From the NCBI GenBank assembly GCA_017654935.2, contig CM065694.1:1844513-1908512 (forward strand): a DNA stretch of 64,000 nt, read 5' to 3'. Below, one piece after another: positions 10,863 through 23,300 of this stretch (within the stretch, counting starts at the first letter, position 1; the number at the start of each line of letters is the position of its first letter). This stretch comes from Phymorhynchus buccinoides (taxonomy: Eukaryota; Mollusca; Gastropoda; Neogastropoda; Raphitomidae). The position numbers and the translations under genes were made by a program. Under the pieces are notes generated by a model that saw only the letters and a list, made by a program, of their open reading frames with translations, was not told the DNA's origin and made no database searches.

Positions 10863-13760
10863 CTTAAAGCCCACTTTCTTCCTCAAAACAGTCATTTGAT
10901 TGCTCAATGTAAAATACAGTTGTTGTGCGCTATCATCAAGATCCTTATATTTTGTTTTTTTCCCACTCAGTTCTTCAGCAATCATGCACAAACATTGAAT
11001 CTTTTTCTAAACTGATAACTGCCAGTCCTGTGAACCTGAATTTGCTGCTAAACTATGAATTTATAATCCTTATAGTACTGATTACTCAAGCAAAATACAA
11101 GTTCAGAAAAATCATGTAATTTTTTACATTTAAAAAACCCTCTTTCACAGAAAAATAGTTTGTTTTCACTAAAATGTCTTCAGCAAAAGCCTTAGCAAAG
11201 GTTTTATATCAAATATAATATGGTCATCAGTGGTTGCTTTTTTTTTTGTATAGCAAATTAGCATGATCAATGATAACTCAAATGCGAAAGTTATATATTT
11301 TCTATCAGTTCAGACACAATTCAAATACAAGTAAATACCAGTTTAGAAAAAAAACTAAAAAACTAAATGGCTAGCACATTTACTATAATTATAAATGATC
11401 TTTTTGTGCACATGTCTACAAGCTGGATACTTTGAATTGACCTGACAAAAGTGACATGGTAATAACTATGGTAGACACATCTGCTTATTATTAGCATTAA
11501 GCAATAAACTGTAAATTCAAACATGAAAACAAAAAAACAGAAACTTGTGAATGGATGTGATGAACTAAATGAGGCAAAACAAATATGTGATCCAATCAAT
11601 CAAGTCAGGTTCTCAACTCTAACGAACAATAAATTGGCTAATTACAAAACAAGAGCAAGCACGAAAGAAAACAGAACTGAACAAAAGGGCATGCACTGAT
11701 CAAAAGAAGCCAGTCGGACAAAGAAGCAGAATGAGTGACGCCAACTGAAATGTAGCAAAAAGCACACACATTTTAAAAAAAAAGAACCCCCCCAAAAAAA
11801 AACCTGGAAGGGGCACTGAAAAGCGTAACTCATCAAATGAGAATTTTCTTTCATTTTCAAAATCGCAAATATTTGTGAAAATTGATACATCAGCTGTTAT
11901 TAGCGCTTGTTTCAAACATCTTAGGGGGAAAAAAGAAGAGAATATCATCAAATCGATAAACTGACCTCGGATGAAATCTTTTTTCTTCAAACTTAATTTC
12001 AGTGGGTTTTTTTATAAGTTATTCATCCAAAGTAGTAACTTGACGCTCTTAGCTTTAAAAAAACAACCTATAATAAAATGAAAGAAAAGAAAAGAAAAGA
12101 TTGAGGGTGCGCCAAAGATGGTCCATCAAGCAGGCAAAAACCACTGCTGCAACACCAAAGTCCAGCACAACACAACACCACCACAGCACAGTGCTTTCTG
12201 GTTCAGCCGTCTGAGGCAGCAACAAGGCTGCTACGCATAGATGTATCGTGCAAAGAGTTTGCTTGAGAAAAGTCGCCACACACACACACGCACATACACA
12301 CAAACCTACAGAAAAACCACAACCACTCACAATATTCATATCTTCACCAGCATACTGAAAAAAACCTACGACCACAGCTCACGAGGAAAGGGGAGTGGGG
12401 AGGACAAAAAGGACAGAACAGTACACCATTCCCAACAAATCGCAGGCGATATTCACCACAGGCAAAAACATCCAAGTGCAACAACACACTTGAACATTCC
12501 CTACGGGATTCTGCAACATTTTCTTTTCTTTTTGTTAATCAACTTTGAACAAGAAGGGAAGGGGTGAGCGTAAATAAAAATGAACCATAACAAACTGTCC
12601 CAATACAACAAGAACAAATAAAAAAGGAATTAATGATAATAATTAAAAGGGGGAAAAAAAGACCCGATTGTTTTTCCCACTTACTGGCATGCCAGGCCAA
12701 CCTGGGCTACTGCAATTTTCCTGGTCCTCACAAAGTGAGGGCCCCACACCAACCATTACCCCCTCGTCCTAGAAACGGCAGCATCAACACTTGGCCTTTA
12801 GTAGTTGTTAGCACAGGTTAAAGAGCATACCAACACATCAGAAACCACATGCTTACAGACTGACTGCATCATAGCAACACTTACCAACCAGTCTAAGCTG
12901 CTGAAGGCTTAGCTTCTCACCTACTCTACAAATAATTTACTTTTTCCAGGACAGCTCAGACTAAGTCAATGGGAACGAGTGCGGATACAACTTTTTAGTG
13001 ATTTACTTCCCTTCTCATACGCGCACACACACACATACACACACACATACATGTATACACACAGACTGACAGATCTACATCATTTGTATTATTAATAGGC
13101 AGGTAAAACGGCAACTATCAAAGAAAGTTATGCTTCAATTCTGAACCAATTATACCTATAGCCAGACCAGTGTTAGTAAGTACACGCACCAGAGAAGAAA
13201 ACCAAAAGCTAGTGCTTTTTAAACATTAGTACATTGAAATAGTGATTCCACTCACAGAAGCTCTCAACCCTTAGTTAATGATTAAAAGCTCACATTTGAT
13301 CAGACAAAAGAAAACCAGCATGGTTACTGTTAATTAACAAGAAACATCACGGTTGCATCTTCAGTGGCTGTTAAGACCCTCAATGCGTGCAAGAAACCGC
13401 ACATGTGCCTCAGTGGTAAGGGAGGTTATATCATATGTTACACAGAAACGGGAGAAAATGAAATCAGTGACACTTTTCAACCAAAGAAGAAACACAGATT
13501 TTGAGTATAGATCAGATGTGGAAGCACTACGCTACTTAAGCTTCCGGAAAAAAAGAAAATAATTTTGATTGATTGTCTTTTTTTGGTTGTTGTATGCTCA
13601 AAAATAGGACACAGAGAATGAGTTAAAAAAAAGAAAGAAGGGATACTGAAATCAGTTAGATAACGCAACACACAATTTTGCATTTTCTTCATACTGTATT
13701 GATTTTCTTTTCCTTAAAATGTTAGCAAGTGATGAAGAAACAAAAAAAAGCTGAATGCAG
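10863..13760. other. E9-E10 intron, AT-rich, no gene recognised
   Basis: AT-rich sequence with short (CA)n tracts (12276-12302, 13020-13060). No conserved open frame, RNA gene or clear transposon end was identified; small degenerate repeats may be hidden. Confidence 0.55.
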
Positions 13761-13762
13761 GG

Positions 13763-13960
13763 TTAGGCCGTGCACACACATATTCCGGATATTCCATGCG
13801 GAAACCCGTGCGCAATCCATAAATAAGTGAAACAAAGAAGGGAAAAGATTTGCGCACGTGTCCAAATTTCCCCTATATGCGTAAACTTTTATCCTTCTTT
13901 CTTCCACTTATTTAGGGTTTTCCGTACGGAACTTACGCGTCTAATGTGAACCCGGCCTTA
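13763..13960. mobile_element. Dispersed TIR repeat R, copy 1
   Basis: About 200 bp, similar along its length to 37148-37336 in inverted orientation. Ends: taggccgtgcacacacatat and, on the minus strand, taaggccgggttcacattag. Internal landmarks: cgcacgtgtccaaatttccc and gttttccgtacggaacttac. The GGCC(G)nG-type inverted ends suggest a small DNA element. Confidence 0.75.
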
Positions 13961-14182
13961 CGGTTGAAAGAGAAAAGAGAAGAGAGAGAGAAATTCCAAC
14001 TGAGCAAAACATGGACTGGGTGAAAGGATAGCTTACGCAGGGGAACGTTTCATGAAGTTAACGACTATACATCATGAATGTCAGTACTAGAGAGTTTACA
14101 TACTTAAGTGACTGACATGAACAGAGAGACACGCAATCATGAATGAATACAAGGATGACAGAAGCGGACAGAGTTCAGCTAC

Positions 14183-15141
14183 CTTCTTCTTCTTCTCCGG
14201 AGGATCATCAGGGCCGGACGCCCTGACCGCCGTGTTGTTGACTGCTGGGGGCGTGGTCATGGGACCCATGGAGTGACCCTTCCCGTTGGCGCTCAGGTTG
14301 TTGTTGCCGGGTGGCATGTTGCCGGGTGGCATGTTGCCGGGTGGCATGTTGCCGGGTGGCATGCTCCCCGGGGGCATGTGGTTGGCCATGCTGCCTCGAG
14401 ACACGCTGTTGGGCATGGCGCCCTGTGGCTGGGGCATCCCCATAGGGGGCATGCCTCCTCCACTGGGGGGCATGTTGCCGTGGTGGGGCGGCATGCTGTT
14501 CATCATACCTCCTGGTGGCATCCCTTTGGGGGGCATGGCTCCGCCCTGAGGGTGCATGATGGGGGACGTCGCGCCACCTGGGGGCATGTTGCCGTGGGGC
14601 AAGTTGGCGGGTGGCAGGTTGTTTGGCAAGCTGCCGGGGGGCATACTGTTGGGCATGTTGCCACCAGGCGGCATGTTGTTCTGGGCCATAGCGGGCGGCA
14701 TACTGTTGTTCGGCGGCATCCCACTGCTCTGAGCCATGTTGCCGGCACCCGGCATGCTGTTCTGGGCCATACTGGGGGGCATGTTGCCAGGAGGCATGTT
14801 GTACGGGGGCATGCCGGCAGCACCCATGGACTGCGGCATCCCCAGGTGGTGCATCCCAGGCGGGCCCCCCATCATGTGCGACCCTCCCCCCATGGGGCCG
14901 GGGCCCTGCACGTAGCCCATAGGGTGCTGCTGGCCGTAAGGGTGCGGCGGGTGGGGGTGGGGGTGGTGGGGGTAGTGAGGCCCGTTGGGGATGGAGGTGG
15001 GGGTAGGGGCCGGGGGGTTGTTGCAGTTGGTGCTGCTGCTCATCATGAGGGGCCTGGAGGCAGAGGTCTGGCTACCAGAGCTCAGCATTTCGCCGCCCGC
15101 CGAGCTGGTTAAACTCGGAGCGCTTGACAAACCCATGGAGG
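14183..15141 (-). CDS. ARID1: ARID1 exon 9, MPPGN-repeat exon
   Basis: 959 nt, phase 1 to 0: acceptor gctgtgtgtgcag|CCTCCA and donor AAGAAG|gtagct. It begins ASMGLSSAPSLTSSAGGEML and ends DDPPEKKKK. The middle is built from degenerate MPPGN/MPPGG/NMPP repeats, including four near-identical 15-bp units around 14307-14365. The basic Lys-rich end leads directly into the ARID in E10, as in human ARID1A, where a Lys/Ser-rich stretch precedes the ARID. The first 15-16 exon bases with the acceptor are tandemly copied twice upstream (15210-15312). Confidence 0.9.
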
Positions 15142-15382
15142 CTGCACACACAGCATCAAGGAACAAAGGCGGGCTATATTGACTGGGCTCTTCTCACTGA
15201 CAAAGAATTTGACAAACCCATGGAGGCTGCACACACAGCATCAAGGAACAAAGGCGGGCTATAATTGACTGGGCTCTTCTCACTGACAAAGAATTTGACA
15301 AACCCATGGAGGCTGCACACACAGCATCAAGGAACAAAGGCGGGCTATAATTGACTGGGCTCTTCTCACTGACAAAGAATAT
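15126..15382. repeat. Tandem duplication of the E9 acceptor, period 85-86 bp, 3 copies
   Basis: gacaaacccatggaggctgc recurs at 15126, 15211 and 15297. The copies are nearly identical and include the first 16 exon bases and the acceptor (gctgtgtgtgcag on the minus strand). Copied acceptors are at about 15226 and 15312. Confidence 0.95.
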
Positions 15383-15718
15383 ATAAAGGAGCGGGGGTAG
15401 GGGTGGGGGATAGGTCAGTGGGGGAATCCTTTATCCAACTTGTCTAGTGCCAAGTATTTTCTGTTCTTTGGAACCTCCTCTGCCAAGTTGTTTGAAGAGA
15501 ACAGTAGTTTGCTATTAACGATCACTTACTTTACTGAATGCTGTGTTAATGAATGGAAACGTACTGATAGAACTCTGAAAATAGACAACCACGCGGAAGA
15601 TGATTCCCGGGGCCCACCTGAAACGCTCACAACCCCATCATCATATTCCTTGTTTTTTCTTTCCAGATTTTTCCCCACTTAAAATTGGACCCAACAAAAT
15701 TAAGACCCTTGATTTTTT

Positions 15719-15838
15719 TCTGGCCAGGTGTGACTCACATGCACATTTCCCCAACTTCAAAACGAGGCTGCTCTTCAAAGCGATGTTTCGTTTGGAATTT
15801 GGGGTAATTTGTATGGGAGTCACACCTGGCCAAAATAT
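15719..15838. mobile_element. Imperfect palindromic element, about 120 bp
   Basis: Arms tggccaggtgtgactcacat and atgggagtcacacctggcca are inverted copies, with further pairing inside (cccaacttcaaaacgag against tcgtttggaatttgggg). It looks like a small foldback element in the E8-E9 intron. Confidence 0.7.
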
Positions 15839-16233
15839 GATTTCTTAGCAGCGATAAGAGGGAAAACACGTGAAAACGCTGATTTTCACACGTGACATGG
15901 TGGGTCTTTAAGCTTGAGATGAACCGTTTGCAGGTTCCTAGGTGCAGGGACAAAATGAAACTAAAGCAAATCAGTTTCAGCCCGGGAAAGCACTGTTCTA
16001 CTTCTAGCTTTCACTTCTACTTGTTATATTTCATACATGCCAGACTTACCAATTTTTTCTCCAATGACATTCACTGCCATACATACATTATAAATAAAGC
16101 ACGTCAAAATCCACATTTTTCCCCGTAAGAGAAAATAGTCTATCGACGGAGAGAACATCTTGACTATCTCTTTTTTTTTAACACGAAACTATCCCTCTTG
16201 TGATGGTAAATGTGGTCCTAGGTCCGGCCTTAC

Positions 16234-17439
16234 CTGCAGTGATGGTGGTGGTGGTGGTGGTGGTGGTGGAGGGATGCACAACAGTGGGGATGGACGACGA
16301 CGATGACGCCAGACCGCTCATCAGCTTCACAGCACCGTCACCCTCCTGTCCCGCCCCTTCCTCGCACGGGCCGTTGGTGGAGGGCGGGGGGTTGGAATTG
16401 GAAGGGGAGGAGGAGTGGGTCGGGGTGGATTCGGACGGCGCTTTCTCATTCTGGTCAGCTGTGGAATGGAACCCGCTGTCTACCGAAGTCGAGTCGCTGC
16501 TGTTGGGCATGCTGCTCGCGCCATCCATGCCCGGCGCTTCCGCCGTGTTGTTGGCAGCGTCCACAGTTTGTCCCGGCGTGGCGGTTGAGCTGGGCCGCGA
16601 CGAGGACGATTCCTGAGTGTCTGGTCCCGACACGGGGGACACGAGGTCGTTGCCGGCGTTGGGAACACCACCCGGGGCAAGGTTTTTGTCTGCGAACGAA
16701 GGCGGCACTGCGGAGGACATGGCGATAGAAGAGCCGTTGTTGGAGGGACTGGCGGGTTTGCCCGGCATGGTGATGCTACTGGAGGTGATCTGCTGGATCT
16801 GGTTGGACATGCTGTTCAGGCTGGGGTTGCCCAGGTTGCTCATCATGGGCGTCCCCATGGGACCACCAGCCGGGGCAGGGGAGCCGCTGCCGCCCTGCGC
16901 AGGACCCATCATCCTGGGGGAGCCCGCCATCCCTCTAGAGGGCATCCTCATTCCGGCGGAGTTCGCTGCTGCCATGAGCGCGGCCTGGGCTGCCGCCTGG
17001 GCTCCCTTGCCGCCTGCAGGCATCATGGGCCCCCCGTGCTGCAGGCCCATGGAAGGCTGCTGTCCCATGCCGCTCATCTGGCCAGGCATCATGGGCCCAG
17101 CTGAGCCGGTCGGAGCGGAAGTGGGTCCAGGGGGTCCTGATCCCGGCCCGGGCCCCGGTCCTGGTCCCTGTCCGGGCCCCATGTGAGGGTTGAAGCTGCC
17201 AAAGTGACTGTTGATGGGCATGGCCGAGGCTGGTCCTGGCCCGTAAGGAGAGCTGTATCCCGGCATGGCGCGGCTCATCATGCTGTTGTACATGGAGGAG
17301 GACCCGGGGCCCATCTGGCCCGGCCCGTTGTACATGGCCTGCTGCGGGTAGCTGCTGTTCCCCGGGGGCATGGGGCCGCCGGAGCTGCCTCCAGGCCCGG
17401 CCTGCATGGAGCCCATCACCCCTTGGCCCCGCATCGCTC
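16234..17439 (-). CDS. ARID1: ARID1 exon 8, large Gly/Met/Pro/Ser exon
   Basis: 1,206 nt (402 codons), phase 1 to 1: acceptor gtgtgtctacag|GAGCGA and donor ACTGCAG|gtaagg. It begins GAMRGQGVMGSMQAGPGG. The first half is Gly/Pro/Met-rich with alternating GPGPGPG. The second half is rich in Ser/Thr/Asn, containing TPGQTVDAANN and ending in a Thr run of about ten residues encoded by a GGT/ACC-rich simple repeat (16240-16270). No folded domain is expected. GC content is far above that of the flanking introns, as in the other coding exons here. Confidence 0.9.
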
Positions 17440-17605
17440 CTGTAGACACACAAGCACCGTTGATCATCATGTTAACAACATGCATACAACTCCAACCTGT
17501 TTCACCATACTTCTTTAGGGATCTCTTTTCTTACCATTGTCAATTAACATTACAGGTTTAAAAAAAGTCCTAAAAATTGTTGTTGCACCCAAATAAGTTC
17601 AGACT

Positions 17606-17655
<50 letters not shown>

Positions 17656-17685
17656 GGGGGGGGTGGAGAGAAGCAAGCAAATTAC

Positions 17686-17859
17686 CTTGAGGGTACTGAG
17701 CCGCATATTGGGGGTACATCTGCGATCCTGCAGCCATCCCCGGGGGCCCCGGGGGCCCCGCTGCCCCCATCTTTCCTCCAGCAGAGGCCCCTGGACCTGG
17801 ACCGGGGTAACCCATCTGCCCGCCCATGGGTGGGGGGGGCATCATCTGCTGGCTGTAAC
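17686..17859 (-). CDS. ARID1: ARID1 exon 7
   Basis: 174 nt, phase 1 to 1: acceptor gcatgtctctggcag|GTTACA and donor CCTCAAG|gtaatt. The peptide begins GYSQQMMPPPPMGGQMGYPG and ends MYPQYAAQYPQ, a Pro/Gly/Met-rich segment. The donor is followed within 20-25 bases by a (GA)n/poly-G tract (17606-17661). An inverted-repeat element (17904-18153) lies just upstream of the acceptor. Confidence 0.88.
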
Positions 17860-17903
17860 CTGCCAGAGACATGCCACACTGCTATAACAAAGATATCATT
17901 CCA

Positions 17904-18153
17904 GACCTGTTTACTCTACTCTTTTTTTTTAGTAATATTCTACTCAATTTTGACCTCTACTACTCTTCAAAACTGAAAATAATGCTCTTTAATTCTTGAT
18001 TACTACTCATTTTCAGTGAACATTATTTGATGGTTTAATAAATAATAACTACACATTTTGCACCCAAACTACTCATTTCAGCTATCCAGACTACTACTCA
18101 TTTCAGCTATCCAGACTACTCAAGACTTGTGTAGCCCGGGGTAAACAGGTCTG
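17904..18153. mobile_element. TIR element P, copy 1 (CAGACCTGTTTAC ends)
   Basis: Left end cagacctgtttactctactc; right end ggggtaaacaggtctg. The copy at 46570-46788 is inverted relative to this one and has perfect 14-bp termini. Internal tactactcatttcagctatc is duplicated. It lies just upstream of E7. Confidence 0.82.
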
Positions 18154-19251
18154 CAATTCTCAATTAAAAGTGAATTTAAAAACAAACAAAACCACCAACA
18201 ACAAAAAAGGAAAAGAAACGATTCAGAGACAAACGCTAACAATACAACCTGACGGAGATAAAACTGACTGTTCAATTCAAAACAGCTTGATCCCAAAGGA
18301 GAAGGCTGTCAAAGTCAAACCAGGGGAGATAAATGCACTGCCAAGTTGCAATAGTGCTGACACAGAAAAAGGGTTGTGTCCCTTGGCCCAGTATTCTACA
18401 ACCTGCACTTGCCTTCCCAAGATGATTGTGAAACAAGACAAAATGTGCCTCAGGTGTTTAATTTGCAGTTTTCTGTGATGGTGAAAATGATGCTTCACGC
18501 CCTCTCGGTCATAGACACATATGGGACATTTGTAAATACAAAGATGGTGGGAACAATACTGGGTACAATGCCCGGAGGCAGTGCAACACCAGTTAAGTCC
18601 CGAGTTTTTAAGATAGGTGTAGCGGTAACCATGCCCCAGTTAAACCTCATAGGCTATGGTACCGCCACAGTGATTATAAGAAATTATAGTTTTCTATAAA
18701 ACGACATGGATAGATAGCAAATTATGCATCCAATCAATAGCCTTGAATATTACTAAGAGGACAAAACAAAACTTTCACCATACAAACATTATCTTGATTT
18801 TAGACGTACAACTGCTATACATGCATACATCATTGGGTAAACGTTACTCATAATCCCAAATTAAAATCAGTCATTGAATTCAAATTATACTTCATTGACT
18901 TAATTAGTGAACCTTTTCAGTGCATCACATTTTAAAACAGATTTGCTTTTAGCTTGCCTTGTTTTGGTGCGGTGCTGCAAAATAACACTTCAAACGCACC
19001 TGTATGTCAGTCTGTTTTCAGATAGCAGAGGGCCTAAGGAGCAGCTGCTATTCCAGACAGCTGGGCTTCATTTGGTCTACCAGATGACAAGCCAATCGAG
19101 TCAACTTGTCCCCTCAGTTATTGAAGCCACTGCTCGGATAAAGTATAAGCTTATGCCTTTCACAGCAAACAGGAAGTTTCCCTTTACTTTTCTAGCACAT
19201 GCTCTACCGGTAATGCACTGGTTCAACGTTCAATCCATGCTCCGTACAAAC

Positions 19252-19344
19252 CTTGAGTGGCCATAGGGGACTGGTTGCTGTGTGCTTGTCCTTCCAAATG
19301 ACTTGAAGGAGGGCGCGGGGGCATAGGACTACCAGCTTGTGCAC
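19252..19344 (-). CDS. ARID1: ARID1 exon 6
   Basis: 93 nt, phase 1 to 1: acceptor ccttgtctcccacag|GTGCAC and donor ACTCAAG|gtttgt. It encodes 31 residues, starting GAQAGSPMPPRPPSSHLEGQ and ending NQSPMATQ. MPPRPPS followed by Ser/His/Gln-rich residues closely matches the MPPRPPSGQSD region of human ARID1A. Phases join E5 and E7 exactly. The +3 position of the donor is T (gtttgt), so this site is weaker than its neighbours. Confidence 0.88.
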
Positions 19345-19653
19345 CTGTGGGAGACAAGGAAAACACAACCCTTCAAATTACCGTATCCCAATCGTCACGC
19401 AAAACAAGGGGTCCCAGGGACTCCTTCACTTACAGCATAGAGGGTCCGAGAGGCGGGATAGAGGGTCCCAGTGGCATTGCGAATGCTAAAAAGAATTTTT
19501 CTAGTGGATCCCTGGGACCCCCCTGCACATTCTTTTAGAGGGTCCTTTAGAATTTTAGTGCTTCATAGACCCCCAAGTGGGGGTCCCTGGGAGCCCTGTT
19601 AAGTTATGTTACGTTTTCATAACCCAGAATTGAGGCATGGAAGCGAACAAATT

Positions 19654-19825
19654 TACCATATTTTACGGACTATAAGGCGCAACTTATCAGCCCCCTCCCC
19701 CCCAGTTATTTTTAATACAAAAGCCAGATTTTGTTATTACATTTTCTTAGTATTTGTTCATCATATTATATAAGGCGCATGGGTCTCAGTCTGGGAAAAA
19801 GTATCCTAGTCCGTAAAATACAGTG
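19654..19825. mobile_element. Short TIR element related to 9833-10862
   Basis: Left taccatattttacggactat; right tagtccgtaaaatacagtg. Internal aaggcgcaacttatcagcc and aaggcgcatgggtctcag are typical of this common animal element type. Confidence 0.72.
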
Positions 19826-20184
19826 TTTACTTGTTCCAAAATTCCAGAGATTCAAAATCTTCAGATCCTTCTATTCAGTTTTGTGAGTGGGTGAGTGGAG
19901 GTGAGGGGTGGTGGAGAATAAGGCATGAAAGCATGGGGGATGCCAAACGCTATCATCATGGACATTTTAATACAACAATCAGTTGAGAATTTAGATTGGG
20001 TCAGGGAACCTACTAAGTCCAAGATTGCTGATATTGCTGAAAGATGTCTTAAATGTGAAACTGCAGTCTGCTTTTTAACGATGCAATTGCCCTCTTGATG
20101 TGTTGTATTGTCAACAGCTGGGCCACTGCTACTAAAAAGCAACATAAAACTGAATTCTACTGGTGCAATTACTTCATGGATACT

Positions 20185-20425
20185 TTAACCCTTTCGCTGC
20201 CAGCCATTTTTCAGCTAAAAAATACCATTAAACTTACCTGGGTAGAGAACAAAAATGTCTACAATACTGCAAATTCCTATGTGACATGCATAGCATTAGA
20301 CCTATCCTTACCTCCCAACATTATGAGGGTCTTCAGATAACAGGCCCTGATTTTATGCTTTTTTGTGTGACATGGGTGTTAAATCATTGTGGTGCAAAAA
20401 TGCGACATTGGCAGTTAACGGTTAA
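20185..20425. mobile_element. piggyBac-type MITE, family B copy
   Basis: 241 bp from ttaaccctttcgctgccagc to cgacattggcagttaacggttaa, bounded by TTAA. The interior shares acctgggtagagaacaaaa and gacatgggtgttaaatcatt with the copies at 24659, 39112, 51666 and 56092. Confidence 0.88.
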
Positions 20426-20722
20426 AGCAGACCAATCAAATTGTCTACTGTAGATTAACATCCTCCTCATCCATCAGTCTATTTGTGAAAGACAGAATAT
20501 AACAAGCCCTCTTTCTTATTTACGTTGTCAAAGGGAAAAAAAAGGAAGAAAAAAACTTTCTTGAAAAAAAAAATTTGCAAAGGGATGCATTTTGACCCGA
20601 CAACAGTCTGCCTACATAAAAAGAAAAGATGATAAAGAAAAAGACAATATCACAAACGGAGTATAGAGTTTCCCTACAATGAGATATCAAAATGTCAGAT
20701 TGGTTGAAGAAAATGAGTTTAA

Positions 20723-21305
20723 CGTTCTCCGACCTGGAACAGGTACATATGGGACATTTATAAATGTACAGGTAGTGGGTTGATCCTGGAGGTACTGAAA
20801 TGTGTTTAATGTTCTCCGACCTGGAACAGGTACATATGGGACATTTATAAATGTACAGGTAGTGGGTTGATCCTGGAGGTACTGAAATGTGTTTAACGTT
20901 CACCAACCTGGAACAGGTACATATGGGACATTTATAAATGTACAGGTAGTGGGTTGATCCTGGAGGTACTGAAATGTGTTTAACGTTCACCAACCTGGAA
21001 CAGGTACATATGGGACATTTATAAATGTACAGGTAGTGGGTTGATCCTGGAGGTACTGAAATGTGTTTAACGTTCACCAACCTGGAACAGGTACATATGG
21101 GACATTTATAAATGTACAGATAGTGGGTTGATCCTGGAGGTACTGAAATGTGCTTAACGTTCTCCGACCTGGAACAGGTACATATGGGACATTTATAAAT
21201 GTACAGATAGTGGGTTGATCCTGGAGGTACTGAAATGTGCTTAACGTTCTCCGACCTGGAACAGGTATAAATGTACAGGTAGTGGGTTGATCCTGGAGGT
21301 ACTGT
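20723..21305. repeat. 87-bp tandem array, about 7 copies
   Basis: Unit gttctccgacctggaacagg, then tacatatgggacatttataa, atgtacaggtagtgggttga and tcctggaggtactgaaatg. The last copy is shortened. Because 87 is a multiple of three, an open frame runs through the minus strand; it is an array artefact with no recognisable homology. Confidence 0.95.
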
Positions 21306-21834
21306 GATACCAGTAAAGATCTGTTAGTCTAACTCATTCAAGTCGTTCCAGCCATATATGTGCAGAATTAATAAATAGCTGTCAATTTGATGCATTTGCA
21401 TCCAGTGAAGTAAATCTTGGTCACTTCTAAACTCGCTTTGCTCCCCTAGACCACAATTTTGCCTCTGACTTGGCTTTTGTAGTGGATTGTTGGGGGAAAC
21501 CAATCGGTGTAGAGAGTGTTTCTCTATAAAGTCTATATATAAATGAGTCTGATCTACCACTTCCCTACGTCTAAACCTGAAGTAAAAACCTGTAACCTTC
21601 TTTCATTTCTCCTTTTGTTTATGTCCGTTTTGTTTGTGTGTGTGGCTGGAGTGATTTGCGAGTTTTTTGAATAATTCAAAATCGTTGCGATGCGAATGAG
21701 TTAAGTACATATTTCAAAGTTTGGTTGAAGATAGCCTGAGACTAAACATTGTCCCAATATCAAATCAAAGTACAGTAAGCTTGGAAGGAAAAACTGTCAA
21801 AGGCCATGATGTATTGAACAATGACTTAAGGCCT

Positions 21835-22250
21835 AGTAAGACGACTTTCGGAGAAAAAAAACTAGTGAAGAGCACTTCCTGAAAATTAGAGTTGTTTACC
21901 TCCATTACTCGGTCAAATACCATAGCAACAATGGCGTCAAAGCTTGAAACCACAGGATGCGAATCAGCGACTTGCAAACATGTTTTAGAAAAATGAGGGG
22001 TGGCCAGAGGCCACAAACTGATAAAACTTTCAAAATGTGACGTAAAAATATAAATGACATCAATTTTAGAATGACACACAGTGTTCTAAGTGCTGTATGT
22101 TTGCTCAAACACACGAGGCGAGAGCTGGGGATCTACCTGATGGTAGAGTAACTTCCCCTGTTTGACCGACTGAATTAGGCAAGATCACCCCCGCACACCA
22201 TGAAATTACTCCCCTTAATTATTCCCGAACAATTCCTATTACTGTGATGT
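21835..22250. mobile_element. Dispersed repeat S, copy 2 (uninterrupted)
   Basis: Inverted relative to copy 1 at 8570-9300. It includes tacctccattactcggtcaa and ends near taattattcccgaacaattc. It retains a single TTAA where copy 1 holds a 309-bp element. Confidence 0.78.
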
Positions 22251-22439
22251 TTCCCCCTAATGTAAGTGCAGCGCACTAGGCAACACATTTTGTTTTGCGT
22301 GGTGATGCAATCCCAACACCAACACCCAAAGCTTATCAAACCAGCATTTTAAAAAAAAGAAGAAGAAAAATCCTAAGCACGTGAACCAGAGTGCAATAAC
22401 CTGTCTGCTCTTTCACAAACACAAAGGGATGGAAAGGGA

Positions 22440-23261
22440 AGAAGAGGGGGAGGGGGCAAGAAAGACAGGGTGGGGGATTGGGGGGGGGGGGGGGGGGGGG
22501 GGATGGTGTGTTGCTCCCCTCCAACTATTATCATTTCCCCACTCAAGCATCACCAGCAGTCTGCTTCAAGTGGTGGATGAGAGGGAAGAAATGGAGCAAG
22601 GGGGGGAGGGGGGAGGGCTAGAGGAAGAAATGGGAATGGAGGGGGGGAATGAGGATGTGGGACAAGGGGAATCCCCTACTCCTGTCGCCTGGATTTTTTT
22701 TTACCACCATCCTCACCCCCCCCCCCCCCCTCTCCCTGTAATCTATTCAGCTTTGGCACAGTTTCAAGGCCAACAGTATCAGTGGGAGAAGCTCTACTGC
22801 ACTTGTATCTGTGTGAACGTGCGTGTACGTGTGTATGTGTGTGCGTGCGTGTGTGTGCGTGTGAACGTGCCTGTGCGTGTGAGCGTGTGTATGTGTGTCA
22901 ATGACAAATAAACATCAGCGGCTGGAGTAGCAATGACCTTCGCCTCTTTACACACGACACCACCACCCTCCCCTCCTCCACCCTCCCCCTTTCAACCCAC
23001 TTCTTACGCGCGGCTTCATTCATACTTTTTTTTTGTCTGAGCCGAAAAGGGAAACAGAAGGGAAAGGTGGAGAGGGGGGAAAGGATCGGTATTGAAGGGG
23101 GGGGGGGTGATGGTGGTTGCTTTCTTCACCCCTCCCCTCCCTCTGTGCCATTGACTGGGGCTATAATTAGTCTGGAGATTCCATTAAAGTGAGAGAGAGG
23201 TGATATGCCAGACAGACAGACAAGAGGAGAAAGGGGGGGGGGGGGGGGGGGTAAGTCGGGC

Positions 23262-23294
<33 letters not shown>

Positions 23295-23300
23295 TGTGTG
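22440..23300. repeat. Low-complexity region: poly-G, poly-C, (GT)n
   Basis: Poly-G runs at 22481-22502 and 23226-23252, poly-C at 22716-22730, (GT)n-like tracts at 22806-22900 and 23266-23300. Open frames here are composition artefacts. Nothing else was recognised between 22250 and 24100. Confidence 0.85.

Noticed and set aside
14273..17186. Long plus-strand frames rich in Gly/Val/His opposite exons 8 and 9
   Set aside because: Antisense shadows of GC-rich ARID1 exons whose minus-strand frame has matching splice phases and family motifs.
20520..21080. 186-codon minus frame with ICTCSRLVNVKHISVPPGS repeats
   Set aside because: An 87-bp array divisible by three keeps the frame open; no similarity to any family recognised and no splice context.
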